From Rotaria macrura (Eukaryota; Rotifera; Eurotatoria; Philodinida; Philodinidae): a stretch of DNA of 64,000 nt. A program made the translations under genes and the position numbers. The notes beneath the pieces were generated by a model, which did not search any database, was not told where the DNA came from, and saw only the letters and a program-made list of their open reading frames with translations. Each line of letters begins with the position of its first letter. The stretch's first letter is position 1. The stretch spans positions 40,102-104,101 of the forward strand of contig OENT01000518.1 in the NCBI GenBank assembly GCA_900239685.1, given 5' to 3'. Below are positions 37,312-50,600 of this stretch, in pieces.

Positions 37312-38589
37312 TTAGTTCATTTCCTGAATTTTTAAATGATCTCATTTAATTTCATCTATTTTTCGGCAAAATTTGAAATGCATCATATATTTACTTCGTT
37401 CTTAGAAATATTGACTTCAAATCTGTTGATTTCTTATTGGTTATATTTAGGCATAATTTCTATGAAACTTCTGTTTGTTGTTTTTCGGATTATCATCTAT
37501 TCGGCGAATAAAATATGTTTTTTTTTGTATTAAGACAAAACAGATCATATTTCAGGGGGATGGAACAGAATAACTATGATGTTTATGATTACTTCTTTCT
37601 GATAGCGAATTTACGAAAATGTAAATTGTTTTTGAGTTATGAATAAGAATAATCATTGCATGGAAAACTATAAATTTTTCTAAATGGTGTTTCTTGTTCA
37701 ATTGCTGCAATCAATAATTTCATTGATTACTTCATCTCTCGTCAAATTTTATCGAACAATGTAGTCAAATCGAAAGGGAGAAGCCTTTTGTTCACCATGA
37801 AAGGGTACCACATAAATCCGACTTCAGTTTTTTTTAATCCTAAAATTGCTTCCATTAGCTAAAAGAAGGTGATGCCTACATTTTTATATCGGGTTTCTAG
37901 ATTAAAATGTTTCTATCGAATACAATTTCATATTTGAAAAAAAACTAATGATGTGCCTAACAAATAATCCTATGCGCTTTATGTCATAGATGAATTGTGT
38001 ACTTAGTACAATAGCCTATTTCTCAAGAAGCCTTTTCTACCTTACCTCGCTGCATGATGGATAGTATTTATTTCATTTTCTGAAATAAAAAACATACAGT
38101 GTTCATCATAGCCTGGAAATCATCTATATGCTGATATCTGTATGAGCTTATCGTGGAGAGAAGTAGATCTAACTTCATCATTAACTTTCATCTTCTAATA
38201 GATATGTTATTCATTTATGATGATAAATGATCACAAGAATAGTATGATACAATCAATTTAAAAAATCTGTAATCCTTATCAGTAGTGAACTTTTACATAT
38301 TTCCAGATTATAAACAAGAAGCATGCACATATTTATATGTATGTTAATGTATGTCTTTTGATATCCAACATAAAAACTACTTGCTACCCAATGTACCATA
38401 AATATCTTAACGATAAAAATAATGAATATTTCCATATTGCTGCAAGAAGCAACGTTTATCTAACGATAGACTGAGTCCCTTTTATGAAAAATGACATCAA
38501 CTTTTGGTTAATTGAAAAAGATTCTAGGCATTATTTGGAGATATTAATCTCATGCAGTTCATGTAGCAAGATAATAAATCTTGTTGTAT

Positions 38590-38830
38590 CAAATTTCAGG
38601 ATCTTTGGATAGATATACTGGCGAGCGTCTACGCTTGCCCAGAAAGAAGCTTCCTAATAGGATTCTATAGGATGTCTGGAAAAATCGAAATCCCAGTATT
38701 CCGATAAGGGTCTTGGTCATTCCTATATCCGATAACTTCATTTTGGAATCCAATATCTAGGATTCTGACATCTTCCAACCGGTTCCTATCGGATCCAATA
38801 GGATCCAACGAGTCCACCAATCGGATCAGT
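38590..38830. repeat. Cluster of degenerate GGATCC / TAGGATTC-like units
   Basis: Recurring short units (AATAGGATTCTATAGG, CCTATATCCGATAA, CCTATCGGATCCAATAGGAT) in direct and inverted orientation across about 240 bp. No coding content. Confidence 0.45.
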
Positions 38831-39046
38831 TGTTCCGACTTCTATGTAAAATTTGTCATAAGTTTTTTCAGAAGTCAAACTTCTCATCCTTATTCATCAT
38901 ATAATGCTCGTAATCTTTACAAATAATATCAGTGTCAATACCAATATGATACTTCACTACTTTTTTATTATCATTTTCGCGCTTCACAGACACATCTAAA
39001 ACATAAATAATTTCTTTATAAGATCTTTTATTTCATAAAAGGGAAT

Positions 39047-39964
39047 AAATCAGTCTCATGCTTCTCCCTAACCATAGCGAACCATTTAGAATATTTTTTT
39101 ACATGAGGCAACTGCGGTTGGATGCTTCTTTATTGTAACGCTTCTCCGATGAAATACAAAGAATGTGAGTTTCGAATTTTGGTAAGAGTCATCCCTTTTC
39201 GGTTGAGATAATCTGACTGTTCTGAATTAAAGAAATTTTATACAGGTAAGAGTTTTTGTAAAAGTTAGCGAGAGACTTTAGAAAATATGTTGAATCTCAA
39301 TTTTCAATATGATTTTCCTCGGAAAGTGCTCAAATATTAGTCTCCGGGAACATTGAATATATTGAGGGCACCATAGCCGTCCAATCAAGTGAAATTTCGC
39401 TTTGGGACACCACAATGCTGAGTTGTACGTGCAGTATAACCTTCGGCTCGAAGAGTTAAGTTCTGGATATTCTAACGATCTCACTTATCTAAATGATGAC
39501 TTTCAGCAGATTCGATGCTCTATATTTCATGAATACAGAGAGAAATATTTAAAATTTTTAGTGTAATTAGAACTAAAGGAAAGATTTTGTTGCTAAGAGT
39601 TTCAACTTTAATGAACAAGATGTCCATTAAATATGGTGTCCTCAATATATTCAATGTTCCCGAAGACTGATACTTGAGTACTTCCCGAGGAAAATCAAAT
39701 TGAAAATTGAGATTCAACATATTTTCTAAAGTCTCTCGCTAACTTTTACAAAAACTCTTACCTGTATAAAATTTCTTTAATTCAGAACAGTCAGATTATC
39801 TCAACCGAAAAGGGATGACTCTTACCAAAATTCGAAACTCACATTCTTTGTATTTCATCGGAGAAGCATTACAATAAAGAAGCATCCAACCGCAGTTGGC
39901 TCATGTAAAAAAATATTCGAAACGGTCCGCTATTGTTAGGGACAAGCACGAGACTGGCTCATTA
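39047..39964. repeat. Foldback inverted repeat, arms about 330 bp
   Basis: Left arm about 39047-39374 and right arm about 39633-39964 are near-perfect reverse complements, with a spacer of about 258 bp. Landmarks: GAGTTTCGAATTTTGG at 39168 mirrored near 39827; GGTAAGAGTTTTTGTAAAAG at 39245 mirrored near 39745. No transposase. Same style as the repeat at 13274-15141, but the sequences differ. Confidence 0.88.
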
Positions 39965-41609
39965 AACCGATACAGAGATATTCATATGATGCATCGTTTA
40001 GAGTGACAACTAATTGATCATATACACTTTAGTATTACATTCGATTTTTTACTATTAGCAGATTTCACTGATTTTGAAACATTCAATAGATATCTTTCTA
40101 TGAATCAAGAAAATATTTTCACGCTTTTCAAACTCTACGGATAAGCACAGTGCAGTATCTAAATTGATGATGTCTTGATTCTTTATGATTTCAAAGTTCT
40201 TCGCCATCTATGCTATTGTAGATCCCAACAGATAACTTCATTTGTCATGCTTCTATTGTCTACCTCATCTGTGATTCTAGTGAAATTTAAGTTTTTTTGT
40301 AAACTATATAGACGTATTTCATCTCAATGAGTAATTGATTTATAGGAATCCATGTATTCTACCGCATCATTAGCCGAGAATTTACATCTTTTTTTTTTCT
40401 AATTGAACATAGAAAACTGCTCGTTACTTTCATTTGCAACGATTGAGTCGAATGGTAATATTATCGATATCTTTTATCGTAATTCAGATATAAATCCATA
40501 CTATTGAAAAAAATCCTCATTACCGTTAGTGCATTGTTCATAGATTCTCTAATATATGTTTAGCAAAGTTTTGATGAGTATGACAATGAATCATTATTAC
40601 TTATCTTCTAATCAGCCGTGCATTTCATATTAAAATATACTTTGCTACACGCAAATATTGTTTCTTCAATATTTATTTATCGAGTACAAACACAGAAAAA
40701 TCAATAGAAAAAAACGCTACGCCGTTATAGTGATTAAGTTGAACGAAATACTAAATTGTATACGCAAGAAGATTTCATATTAGCCAAGAGTCAAATAAAA
40801 TATATCACATCACATGACAAATATAATCATTAACTCCCGACACATAGATGATCGGTAGTAGTTTTCAACAAGAAAGGTTTTCTTTGATCCTACTTTTTAT
40901 AACGATATATCAATGAAGTTAGTGATAGATTCTTTTCGAAATGTGTACGAATATTGTGCACTATTATTTTCACCTAATAATTACCATCTATAACTCAAGA
41001 AAAATTTTCAAGAATGCCTAAAATTTTGCTGTTTAGATGAAAAATTAGAGATTGCTGTTAAATGCATACAATCATACGTCCCAAATCTAGTATGATTCGA
41101 GGAATCAATTAGCTATTTTTTTTTCTAGACGTGTCTTCATTATGAATTTACTGGCTTGCGTGATTAATTGGTAGAAAAGAGAATAAAGATTCAGCAAATC
41201 GTTATACAAGAAATCGAATTATTTACATATGAGGAGAGCAGAATAATAAATATCTAAGTGAAAGTCATTGGAATACAATCATTGACAACTATCTGTCACG
41301 AGAGAAACAGAGAAAGCACGAAATTTTAATGTTTTCAAAATTTAATTCGACTCGGTTGACTGGAACAAGACTAAGTTGATACTTTTTTGAAATTACACAA
41401 GAATTTGACTCAATAAACTCTCCTTTCTATAGAAATAATATTTGTTTTATTTCTACGCTATGCGATTAAAACTCGCTGATACTGAATTTTGTTTTGTTAA
41501 ATGTATATTTAAATAACGTGAGAATGCCAATATAGTAGCAAAACAAACAAAAACGATTACACGGATAACAAGTGAAAGGCAACTTAACCGTAGTTAAGAA
41601 GTGAAAAAT

Positions 41610-44600
41610 TCAAACTTCCGTAGTATCAGATGTACTACTCTGCGTAGGTCCTCTATGAGTCAATGGTGATGTTATGATTGATGATTTATTTGCATTTGAT
41701 GCTTCTCGAGTATCTTCCTCAACACGATCCATACGTTTTGGCGGAACAGGAGTTCGTCTCGGTCGACGATGTCGTTTTGGTTTTCGATTAGTTTTTTCAC
41801 TAATATCACTGATAGTAGATGAAGGCGCCGTAGGCAATGGTCTTTGCGATACTAAACGTGGAATCTGTAAACGACTTGATATTCGATGAGTTCCACCATC
41901 GTTCACTGTTGATATAGTGGACATGGATGGTGGTGGAACTGGAAAGTGGAATGGTGACATAGTTGGTTTTCGTCCAGTTCCACCATCCGCTGATGATGGC
42001 GGAGCTTGATGTTGTTTTAATACAGTTCTACGAATTTGTGGCGTAAGAATCGCAGCTGTAGAAACTTTATCAACTAAAGGTTGTTGCCGTGCTACTCCAT
42101 AGAAGTAACAATGACGTTTTTTTTTCTGGATTCGGTCAATTTGATGTTGATGCCATGCTTGCATTTGTTGATCATGACTCATTTGAGTGCAGAATGTTGG
42201 AGAAGTAACAATGGAAGAATTTTCTTGTGGATAATCAGCTGTTGACTGATTTGATGCAGACATAGGTTGAAATGCTGAAGGTGTCAGACATTCTCTAGTT
42301 GACATAAATTCACCCAAAGGAGCATTGGCCATTTCGTTTTGTGATCTTACACTAGTATTCGATACTGGATGACCAATTATGGTGGCTGCAGTAGGAAATC
42401 CAAGACTTTGATCACTCAGAGCCGTATTCATTGGAGTTCGTTGTTGTTGATTGTATCCTGAAACTATTGTAGGAGTTTGAGATACATCTACAAATTGTGG
42501 TTTGTTCAATTGTTCAGCATTAGCATCGTACAACATTCGTGCACGGTTCTTAATATATCGTTCAGCTGGACTTTGTGGATAGTCTACGTGTAAATATGTA
42601 GGTACAGATAGGAGTCGTTGCGTTACTGGAACATTTCGTTCCAGTATTGGTAAGTCAGCTGTTGATGGTTGTTGTCTTGAAGAAAAAATGACAGACAATC
42701 ATTATTAAAAGATGCATACTTCATCTGTTTCATTTAATTGAAGAAAAAACAGTTTAAAATCAAGATATTTTTCCAATGATACAAAGTCAATTATTATCTA
42801 GCTCGAATAAAAACATGAATGTTAACAAGTAATGGAGTTTCCTATTAGATTCATCGTATTGTATCTACAATTTAATCAGAGCTATATGAGATAACACACC
42901 ATCTTCTACAAACTCTCTTCAAAACACAATAGAAAACAATTACAAGCTATGTTTCTGTGATTTATTTTATGAAGATCTTTTCCAGGAAAAAGTGTTAATT
43001 ACCTGTTTGCATCAAGAACTTACACGTTCAAATTATACTGAAAGTGTGACATGTGAAACTCTTAGATATTGTGCTCGTGTTCTTGAATTTATGTCTAGAT
43101 TTTTCCTATTTGATAAACCAATTTTGGATCATTTTCGTGATTTATACACTCTGTAAACTTCACAATGTTCTTGTATGTGTCTTGCATTAGTTAAACATTC
43201 GACATTATATCGGTTTGTCTCACTGAATTTTTGTGATACCTTGTCAAATTTTCAACGAAAGATCGCAGGATATTTATCATACTCATAAATGTAGAAAGGT
43301 ATATGGCTGATAAGATTTTTTTTCATAAATTTTACGCGTGCTGTTTCAAAGGAAAAATCTTCTTGGAATTTTCTTCCACTTAAATTGAACGATAGGTATT
43401 TTACTTGTGCAATAGCATTGAAATAGGATATGGTTTTTGTCTACATAATGAATTTTTCTACTATCAATAGCATTCAAGATGAATGGACATTCAAAAAACT
43501 TGCTCTGACGTTGTTTTTACTACCATAGGTTCAAAAATAGGTGCTATAAATGTGAAAACCTCAGACTTGAGTCCGACAGTCATGTGTACTTCAAAAAGTG
43601 AATGAGACAAATCAGCCATTCTAGAATGTGTGCACGGAAGAAATATCCTGGTGAGTCTTTTTGGGAAACCCCAACACTACTGGTCATCTGAGACAACATA
43701 TCTAGGCAATTTAGTTTCGGGATGCAGTTTTTGTGTATTTCGAGACCTGTTTCAGGCGATGTTTTTTTTAGAAAGCTGCGATTTGGTTCAAAACCAATAT
43801 CAGATTTGGAATCAACGTTAAAGATTGAGTCGATTTATATACGTTGTGGATAATTCTGAGAAAAAATGTTTTTTTGAAAAAATTCCTGTACACCACCTCA
43901 GAGATTGTTTGGTCAATAATGACAATTTTTTCGATAACTCAGCCATTTCTTGACGGATCCTTCTCATCTTCGAACTCGACCGAGATATTGACGAGACAAT
44001 TCTGTGCACAGAATTTCAACTCAATCGAATATATTTGTAAACAGTTATCGTGTAAACGGCCGGACAAACTGACCGATTCTAGAGTGTACTCACTTTGTGG
44101 AGTATGCAACAATTTCTGATTCTTCTTTCGCTGGAACAGGAGGTACCACCAATTCTTGTTCGTCAATATAATTACTTTTTTGTACATGTAAACTGGCAAG
44201 TCGACTTTGAACTTCTTTTCTTAAATCAAATAAATGATAATTTCTGATAAGTGTATACAAAAAGTGCCAACGAAAACGTAACGTTCTGCTGCGTTTCTTT
44301 CGATATTCTTCGGCATTGTCTGATTGAGTAGAAGTATTGACTGTCGAAACAGTTTGAGGCTTAGAAGGAGGCCTCGGTGTTTGTGAGTTTAAAGGATGAG
44401 ATTCTTCGTGATCATCTTCAAACACACCACCCCTACCATCATCATCATCATCATCTTCTTCTTCGTCGTCGTCTTCTTCGGTTTCCACATTTGTATCTTG
44501 ACTGTGCTGTTGTTCTTCTAATGTTTGTCTTTGATTTGAATGATCTAATGAAGTTTTTACGGATTCAAGTTTTGAATATGATGGATTACTAACATTTGAT

Positions 44601-47600
44601 AGAATCCCATCATCAACTATTTCAGAGTAATGACTATCATCATCATTAGTAATCGTACGCGTACGTTTTATGGAAGAAATATGCGTTTGACATAGCGCAA
44701 GCGGTGGCGGATTTTGTTGAGCTGCACGATATGACGTTGTACGTAAAACGCGGGAATCAATAGGAGCAGTTGCTAAACTATACGATGACGTTGGAGCATT
44801 GGTTGTTGTTACTGAAGCAATAGAGCTGTCTCCTGTTTCTTTCCCTATAACGCCTTGTCGATATTTCTTGTCAGGTAATACAGGCTGCTCATTTAGGCTT
44901 GTATCAGATTTCTTCGTAGCTATTGCACCAATCGTTTTATATGACTTTGAAGTAGTATCTTGATGATGTTTACACAGTGGTTTCATACTATCGAAAGTTT
45001 GGTCGGATGATGAGTCTTCGTTCATGATCGTATCGTCTAGTGGATATTCTTTATACATGAGACAGTTATTTTAAAAACGAATGAAAACTCTTACCAGTAC
45101 GCTTCTTGTTACTACTTTGCTTCGATCTATTTACATTTGACATGTCTTTCTTTGATTTGCTCGAAGTTTTCTTTGTATTCGACCGCTGTTGATTGAGCAA
45201 AGTATCATTATCATTGTCATCGTTAGTTTCGGCTGCTGATTTCAGTTGTGATTCGTTCTTTATAGCATCCGATCGATGTACATTTATTTTAACAAGTGCC
45301 ATTGTTGTTTTAGAAAGAGTTTGATCTTGATCTTCATGACTTTGCGATCTTCTCTTCGTCTTTTTTTGGTTTCTTGTATTCTTTGATTTCGACATATCTT
45401 CATCTTCATCTTCATCTGTTCGATTGTCAGTATTCGTCAGTGGTGATGGTCGATGGGAAGTTACATGTGTTTGCTGCGTTGGAACAAGTCTTGACATTGT
45501 AGGCAATGGCTTTGATGCCAGATTTCTATAACCATCAATCTCATGATCATATTCATTCTGCTGCAATGTTAAATCTTGACGAATAGGTACTCGAGGAATA
45601 GAACTAACTGTCGATGGTTGTTCACAAATAGATGAAACAACACTCGAAGTATTACTTTGCTTTCCTTGGTTGTTTCTATTTTTGCGTTTTTCTTTCACTT
45701 TTGCATTAGTATTCTTTTGAATTTCTTCAGTCAAAACCTATGAAATAGAAAATGGTATTTAGAGAATGAGACGAGTTCGATTTGCTTGTTTTCTCACGGT
45801 AGATGAACATTGAGATTCCGCTTGTAATCTATCTCCCTTATATCTGCTAGTCTCTATTTTAGATGGTTCTTTTGTCACTAGTTCATCTAAATAACGATAA
45901 GGACTAACTTTTATTGACAAATCATTAGTTCGTTGTCTGTATGAAACTGTTGGTTGATTTAGTTGTGTATTCGTTCTATTTTTTTGTGATTGATTTACTC
46001 CTGAAACCTGGTTTTCAGCATCGTCGTCAAGCTCACCAGGAGCAATACAACATTCATCATCGTAACAGTGTTTTTCTCGCCTTTGGATGATATCGTCGTA
46101 CAGTGAATAACAAAAGGCTAAGAAAATAAACGAATTTCCAATGAAAACAAATTCTATGTTTACGTTAATGAACTTACCGAGCATTACTGGATTTGTATAT
46201 GTTACTTCCATATGCAAATACGAGACATAGGCAGCAAAACCAAGATCTAGAAAGCATAGCATAGTAGAAAACATCAAATGACATCATATTTAGATCGATG
46301 TATTTTTTATGTAAGAATTTTTCAATCATGCAATTTTAATCTCTGACTGTAGTATCTTTTTTTGTAATGTAATTCAATGAAATGGAAATGCTCGTTAATC
46401 CTTAACGATTCATCGATACTTGTTAAAAACATATTCAAAGTACTAAAATATCTTAATCAATTTATGCATTGCAAACAATGCCAATTTCTGTAAGATTACA
46501 CGGTTATTGATTGAAATAAAAATGATGTAATGAATAACATGAAAGATTCGGAACAAATCAAAATGAAATAATTCGATTTATTCAATTTCACATAATGGCA
46601 ACTTACCATGCCTGACACATTTTCACCCGATATGATAATGGTCTTCATTCTACATTATATCTATATGGTAGATTTCAGAACTATTTATTTAAATCGTACT
46701 GATGAGATCTCATTCCACTTCATCTATCCAGGATGATATTTGATGTGGACAACTTCCAGGAAGATAAAGTGACTTATTTCTCATAAATGTTAAGACGACG
46801 AAAGATAAATAACTAATATACTTAAACAGTGATTGTTCTGTCTTACAGAATTAAAATCATGTCTATTCGAGTACTCTACAGATATATCTGCTGACTTCTT
46901 CTTAACAAGATGTAACTAATGAACTTACCAAATTTTTCTAATGGTCGTCCAAGAAAACTCCAATCAAGTCGAGCCATAAATACAACATTGAGAAATGATG
47001 CTTTAATCAATCGAATGATACATGATGCAATACCAAGGAAGCAATCTTTGCGAAATAAAAAGAAAACATGAGCATTCAATTATACGATCATCATGTACGC
47101 TTACCAGCAAAAAAACTGAAATACACAAAAATTGCATATGTTTTACGACTTTTTAGATTTAGTTTATTATCTAACTTTTGTATAAATATAAACTTTCCAG
47201 CTGATGTAATACTAAGCATTTTTAACAAATAAATAAGAAGTATAGGTACAATAATAGCGAGTGCGACTTCAACATGACGAATTTGAAACGAAATAATTTT
47301 TATTCCAATCAATATCATAAGTATTAAATGAAAACAAATAACAAATCCCCATGCCAAATATCCAACAAGAAAGCCGGAATAATGAACAGAATTCGATGCT
47401 ATTGAACTTCGTTTAAAATTCGACGCCGGTGGAACATCAACATATATACCTTTGTATAATTGTTGTTTGTGTTTTTTATAATTTCGCATTCCAATAAATA
47501 ATTGAAATCCGTAGATAATTGCTGTTATAATAGCACTTGCAATAATTTCAAATTTCAACGAGAACGTATCATTTAATTCTGTAGTATGAAAAACGAATAA

Positions 47601-50600
47601 ATACGAAAACAAAATTCAATTTAGATAAACATTTGAACTACTCACCAACATTGGCTGAATTTTCTATATAGGATTTTATAAATAGAATGTGTCCTGTTGT
47701 TCGTGATATATAGAGAAAAACGAATGTACATGACAAATAATAGAGAAAAACGATAGCTACTGTATAAGTACAGGTTGCTAGTGTTGTATAACGAAAATCA
47801 TCATCCCAACGATAGAATTTATCAAAATATTTCTTAATACGAGATTGATTCATAGGATTTTGTTCATTTGATTCATGTGTATAATCAATCAAATTATCAA
47901 TGTCAACATTCTTTTGAGGCATGACTTGAGATGGAGGACGATTACGACGAAATAATTTTGTAACATAATATTTTGAGAATTTTAATTCATCTAATTCTGC
48001 AATTGGTGCAGACCAAATACTCTGCTGTTTTTTTGTCGGTATATATATTGAATCGTATAAGAAACGAACACATAATTCAGCACCAATATATGAAAGAAAA
48101 AAGAAATGTGGAATATTTTTTATTAAACCATAGACAATAAACCATGTGCCAAGTTCCTAAAAGTAAATTATAATTTTTTATCAATTCTATTTCAATCAAG
48201 ATCTATAGGTCATATGTTTAGTAAAATAGAAAATTCAACAAGTTTTCTTTTAACTACGCAAAATTTCAAAAGGTAAGTACCAGTTAAGATATCTGAACAT
48301 TTATATGACAAACTAAGTTGACTTGGATGAATTTTAGTAGCGAAAGTTTCATGTGAATCTCATTCATTCTAGTAGTACAACTATTTGTAAAAATAGAGGT
48401 TCATGTCTAGATATGAGTTCATTCTCTCAAATTTCTAGTGTGTATGAAAGAATAGGAATGAAAATACGTTCAATCCTAATTGAGCAATTCATGGTAATGA
48501 AAGAGAGATTAAAAAGAAATGTTAAATGATATTATTTTCCTAAAATAAATCATTGTCAGTGAAATATCTAGTTTGAGATAGTTATTCGCCATATGATCTA
48601 ACAATCTTATACATAGACTAGAAATCTCATCGGTAAAAAATACGAGAGTGTATCGTCAGACTAGAAAATGTAATCAATTATGTGTTCAAATGAATTATGC
48701 ATAGTATTAATATCAGGAATTAGTAAATAGATACTCAGGTATATTGATTGAATTTCCGAATAAGACTCAAATGAAAACTAATTCTAGAAGACGTCATATA
48801 TTTTTGTAAGTTTTCATATAATCTCTTGTCTTGCACGTTGATCTATGTAATTCACTGAATATCCTAATTTATTTTACTTCTAGAATAAAAAAACATCAAA
48901 AGTCACATATTGACTGTAAAAATGTTTGCCCATATATTCATTGGCTTTGATCTGATGTCGACTGTAAAAAGCACTAAACTAATTAACAATGTCAAAAAAT
49001 CTTAGAAGAAAAACAATTCTATTTTTACTCATCAAATGAAAATATGTTAGATCATCATAGTTTTTCATTGAATTCAAATTCATTGACTTACTCGACGAAG
49101 TTTGGCTTCTTCTAAAACTGTATATTGTCCTGATAATGGTAGAAAACCCATACATGATCCTTCTCGTACAATCGTATATAAAATATCACAGAGTATATAC
49201 AGACAAGCAAATAAACGAGCAACTATATTTCGTAGTTGAAGAGATGCTAGTACTGGATAATATCGTAGTCTAAATCATGTGAATATTGAGAAATTAATTA
49301 TTTGTTTATGTTCGAAATTCATACCCGACAAGAATGACAATAGCTATTCTTTCTAACAATTCAACAAGTACTCCTTGGCTGGACGGTTGGCCAGTACTGA
49401 AAAGTAGTTCTTCGAAAATTTTCAAGACTTCATACGCAATTATTCCAAAAACAGTCGCTGTTGTGAAACGATTAGCCGTACGAAATGGCTCAATAGGTGC
49501 CAGTAAGCCTAGAGTAGAGATTTTATCGATACACAAAGAATTACAAACTTAACATTACCAGGTCGACTATCACATTGATGTAAACAGTATTCTTCTCGTT
49601 TCATTGACCAGGAAAAGATGAGTATTAACGTAAGTGCAAATGGAGAAAATATTAAATTTCCTCTTCGATAGTCTGATATACTTTCACATTGTGTGACCAA
49701 ATGAATTGTATCATTAATAATCGACAGTTCACCTTCTTTTTCATCATGGATATAATGAACGAATGATTTCAGATACATGATTGTTGTTATGAGAAATAAA
49801 ATTGATAAAAACAATATACTCAATGAACCCACCCATACACTTCGAACAAGATTACGCTTTATAGGACTTAATAATGGATTTGGATTCTTTGGTAAACTAG
49901 AAAATATCAAAGAGAAAAATTAATTTTTAGATAATAAAAATTAAATGAAAAACTATCTCGAATTAAATTTAGTACTAAGGATAAAGTCATAGAGAAAATT
50001 AGATTAGTGCATCATGATCATCCAAAGTGATTAGAATTAATATTTATCAAATCAACTATTACAGTGAGCATACGTTATGGATCGACCTATGCTTTGACTA
50101 CCGATTTCAAACAAAGAAAGACAATAATGTTTTGATGAACGAAAAGTCACTTACAGAAGCTCCATAATTTCTTGTGCAAATGTTGGACGACGATCTCTTG
50201 TGTTGTATGATTTGTTTACTTCTTGTAAATGAGCTGCATCTGTCCACTTTGTATCGTTATCTGATCTTTAGATGTAATTGTTACTTATCTTCAATTTTTA
50301 ATTGAATCAATAACTACCTTTCATTGAATACCAATCGTTGTGTATCACCGGCACTATCAGATATGTTTCTTTCACGCTGTTTTCGACGTCTTTTACAACA
50401 ACTATGAGCAAAATAGATAAACATCAATGAATAAGATGTTTGGATTTTTCATTTTAGTACAATTTCATCAATCTGATAGAATTAGTTATATATCTCTTAT
50501 TATCACATCGTATTTTCAAATTTAGGTTTGATATTGTAGAACAATGTTTTTGATGATTACGTTCAACTACAATCTGTCTCTAAATCATCAAGGCATACGA

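Larger units (their letters stand above)
35492..41609. other. Gene-free, repeat-rich stretch
   Basis: About 6.1 kb without a supported gene. Contents are listed separately: a terminal-inverted-repeat element (about 36240-37005), a 20-base G run (37292-37311), a cluster of GGATCC-like degenerate repeats (about 38590-38830) and a foldback repeat (about 39047-39964). Short frames here, such as 37336-37533 and 38253-38435, have no support. Confidence 0.55.

Noticed and set aside
39278-39720. Two minus-strand frames with similar ends
   Set aside because: They resemble each other only because both lie across the arms of the 39047-39964 inverted repeat.
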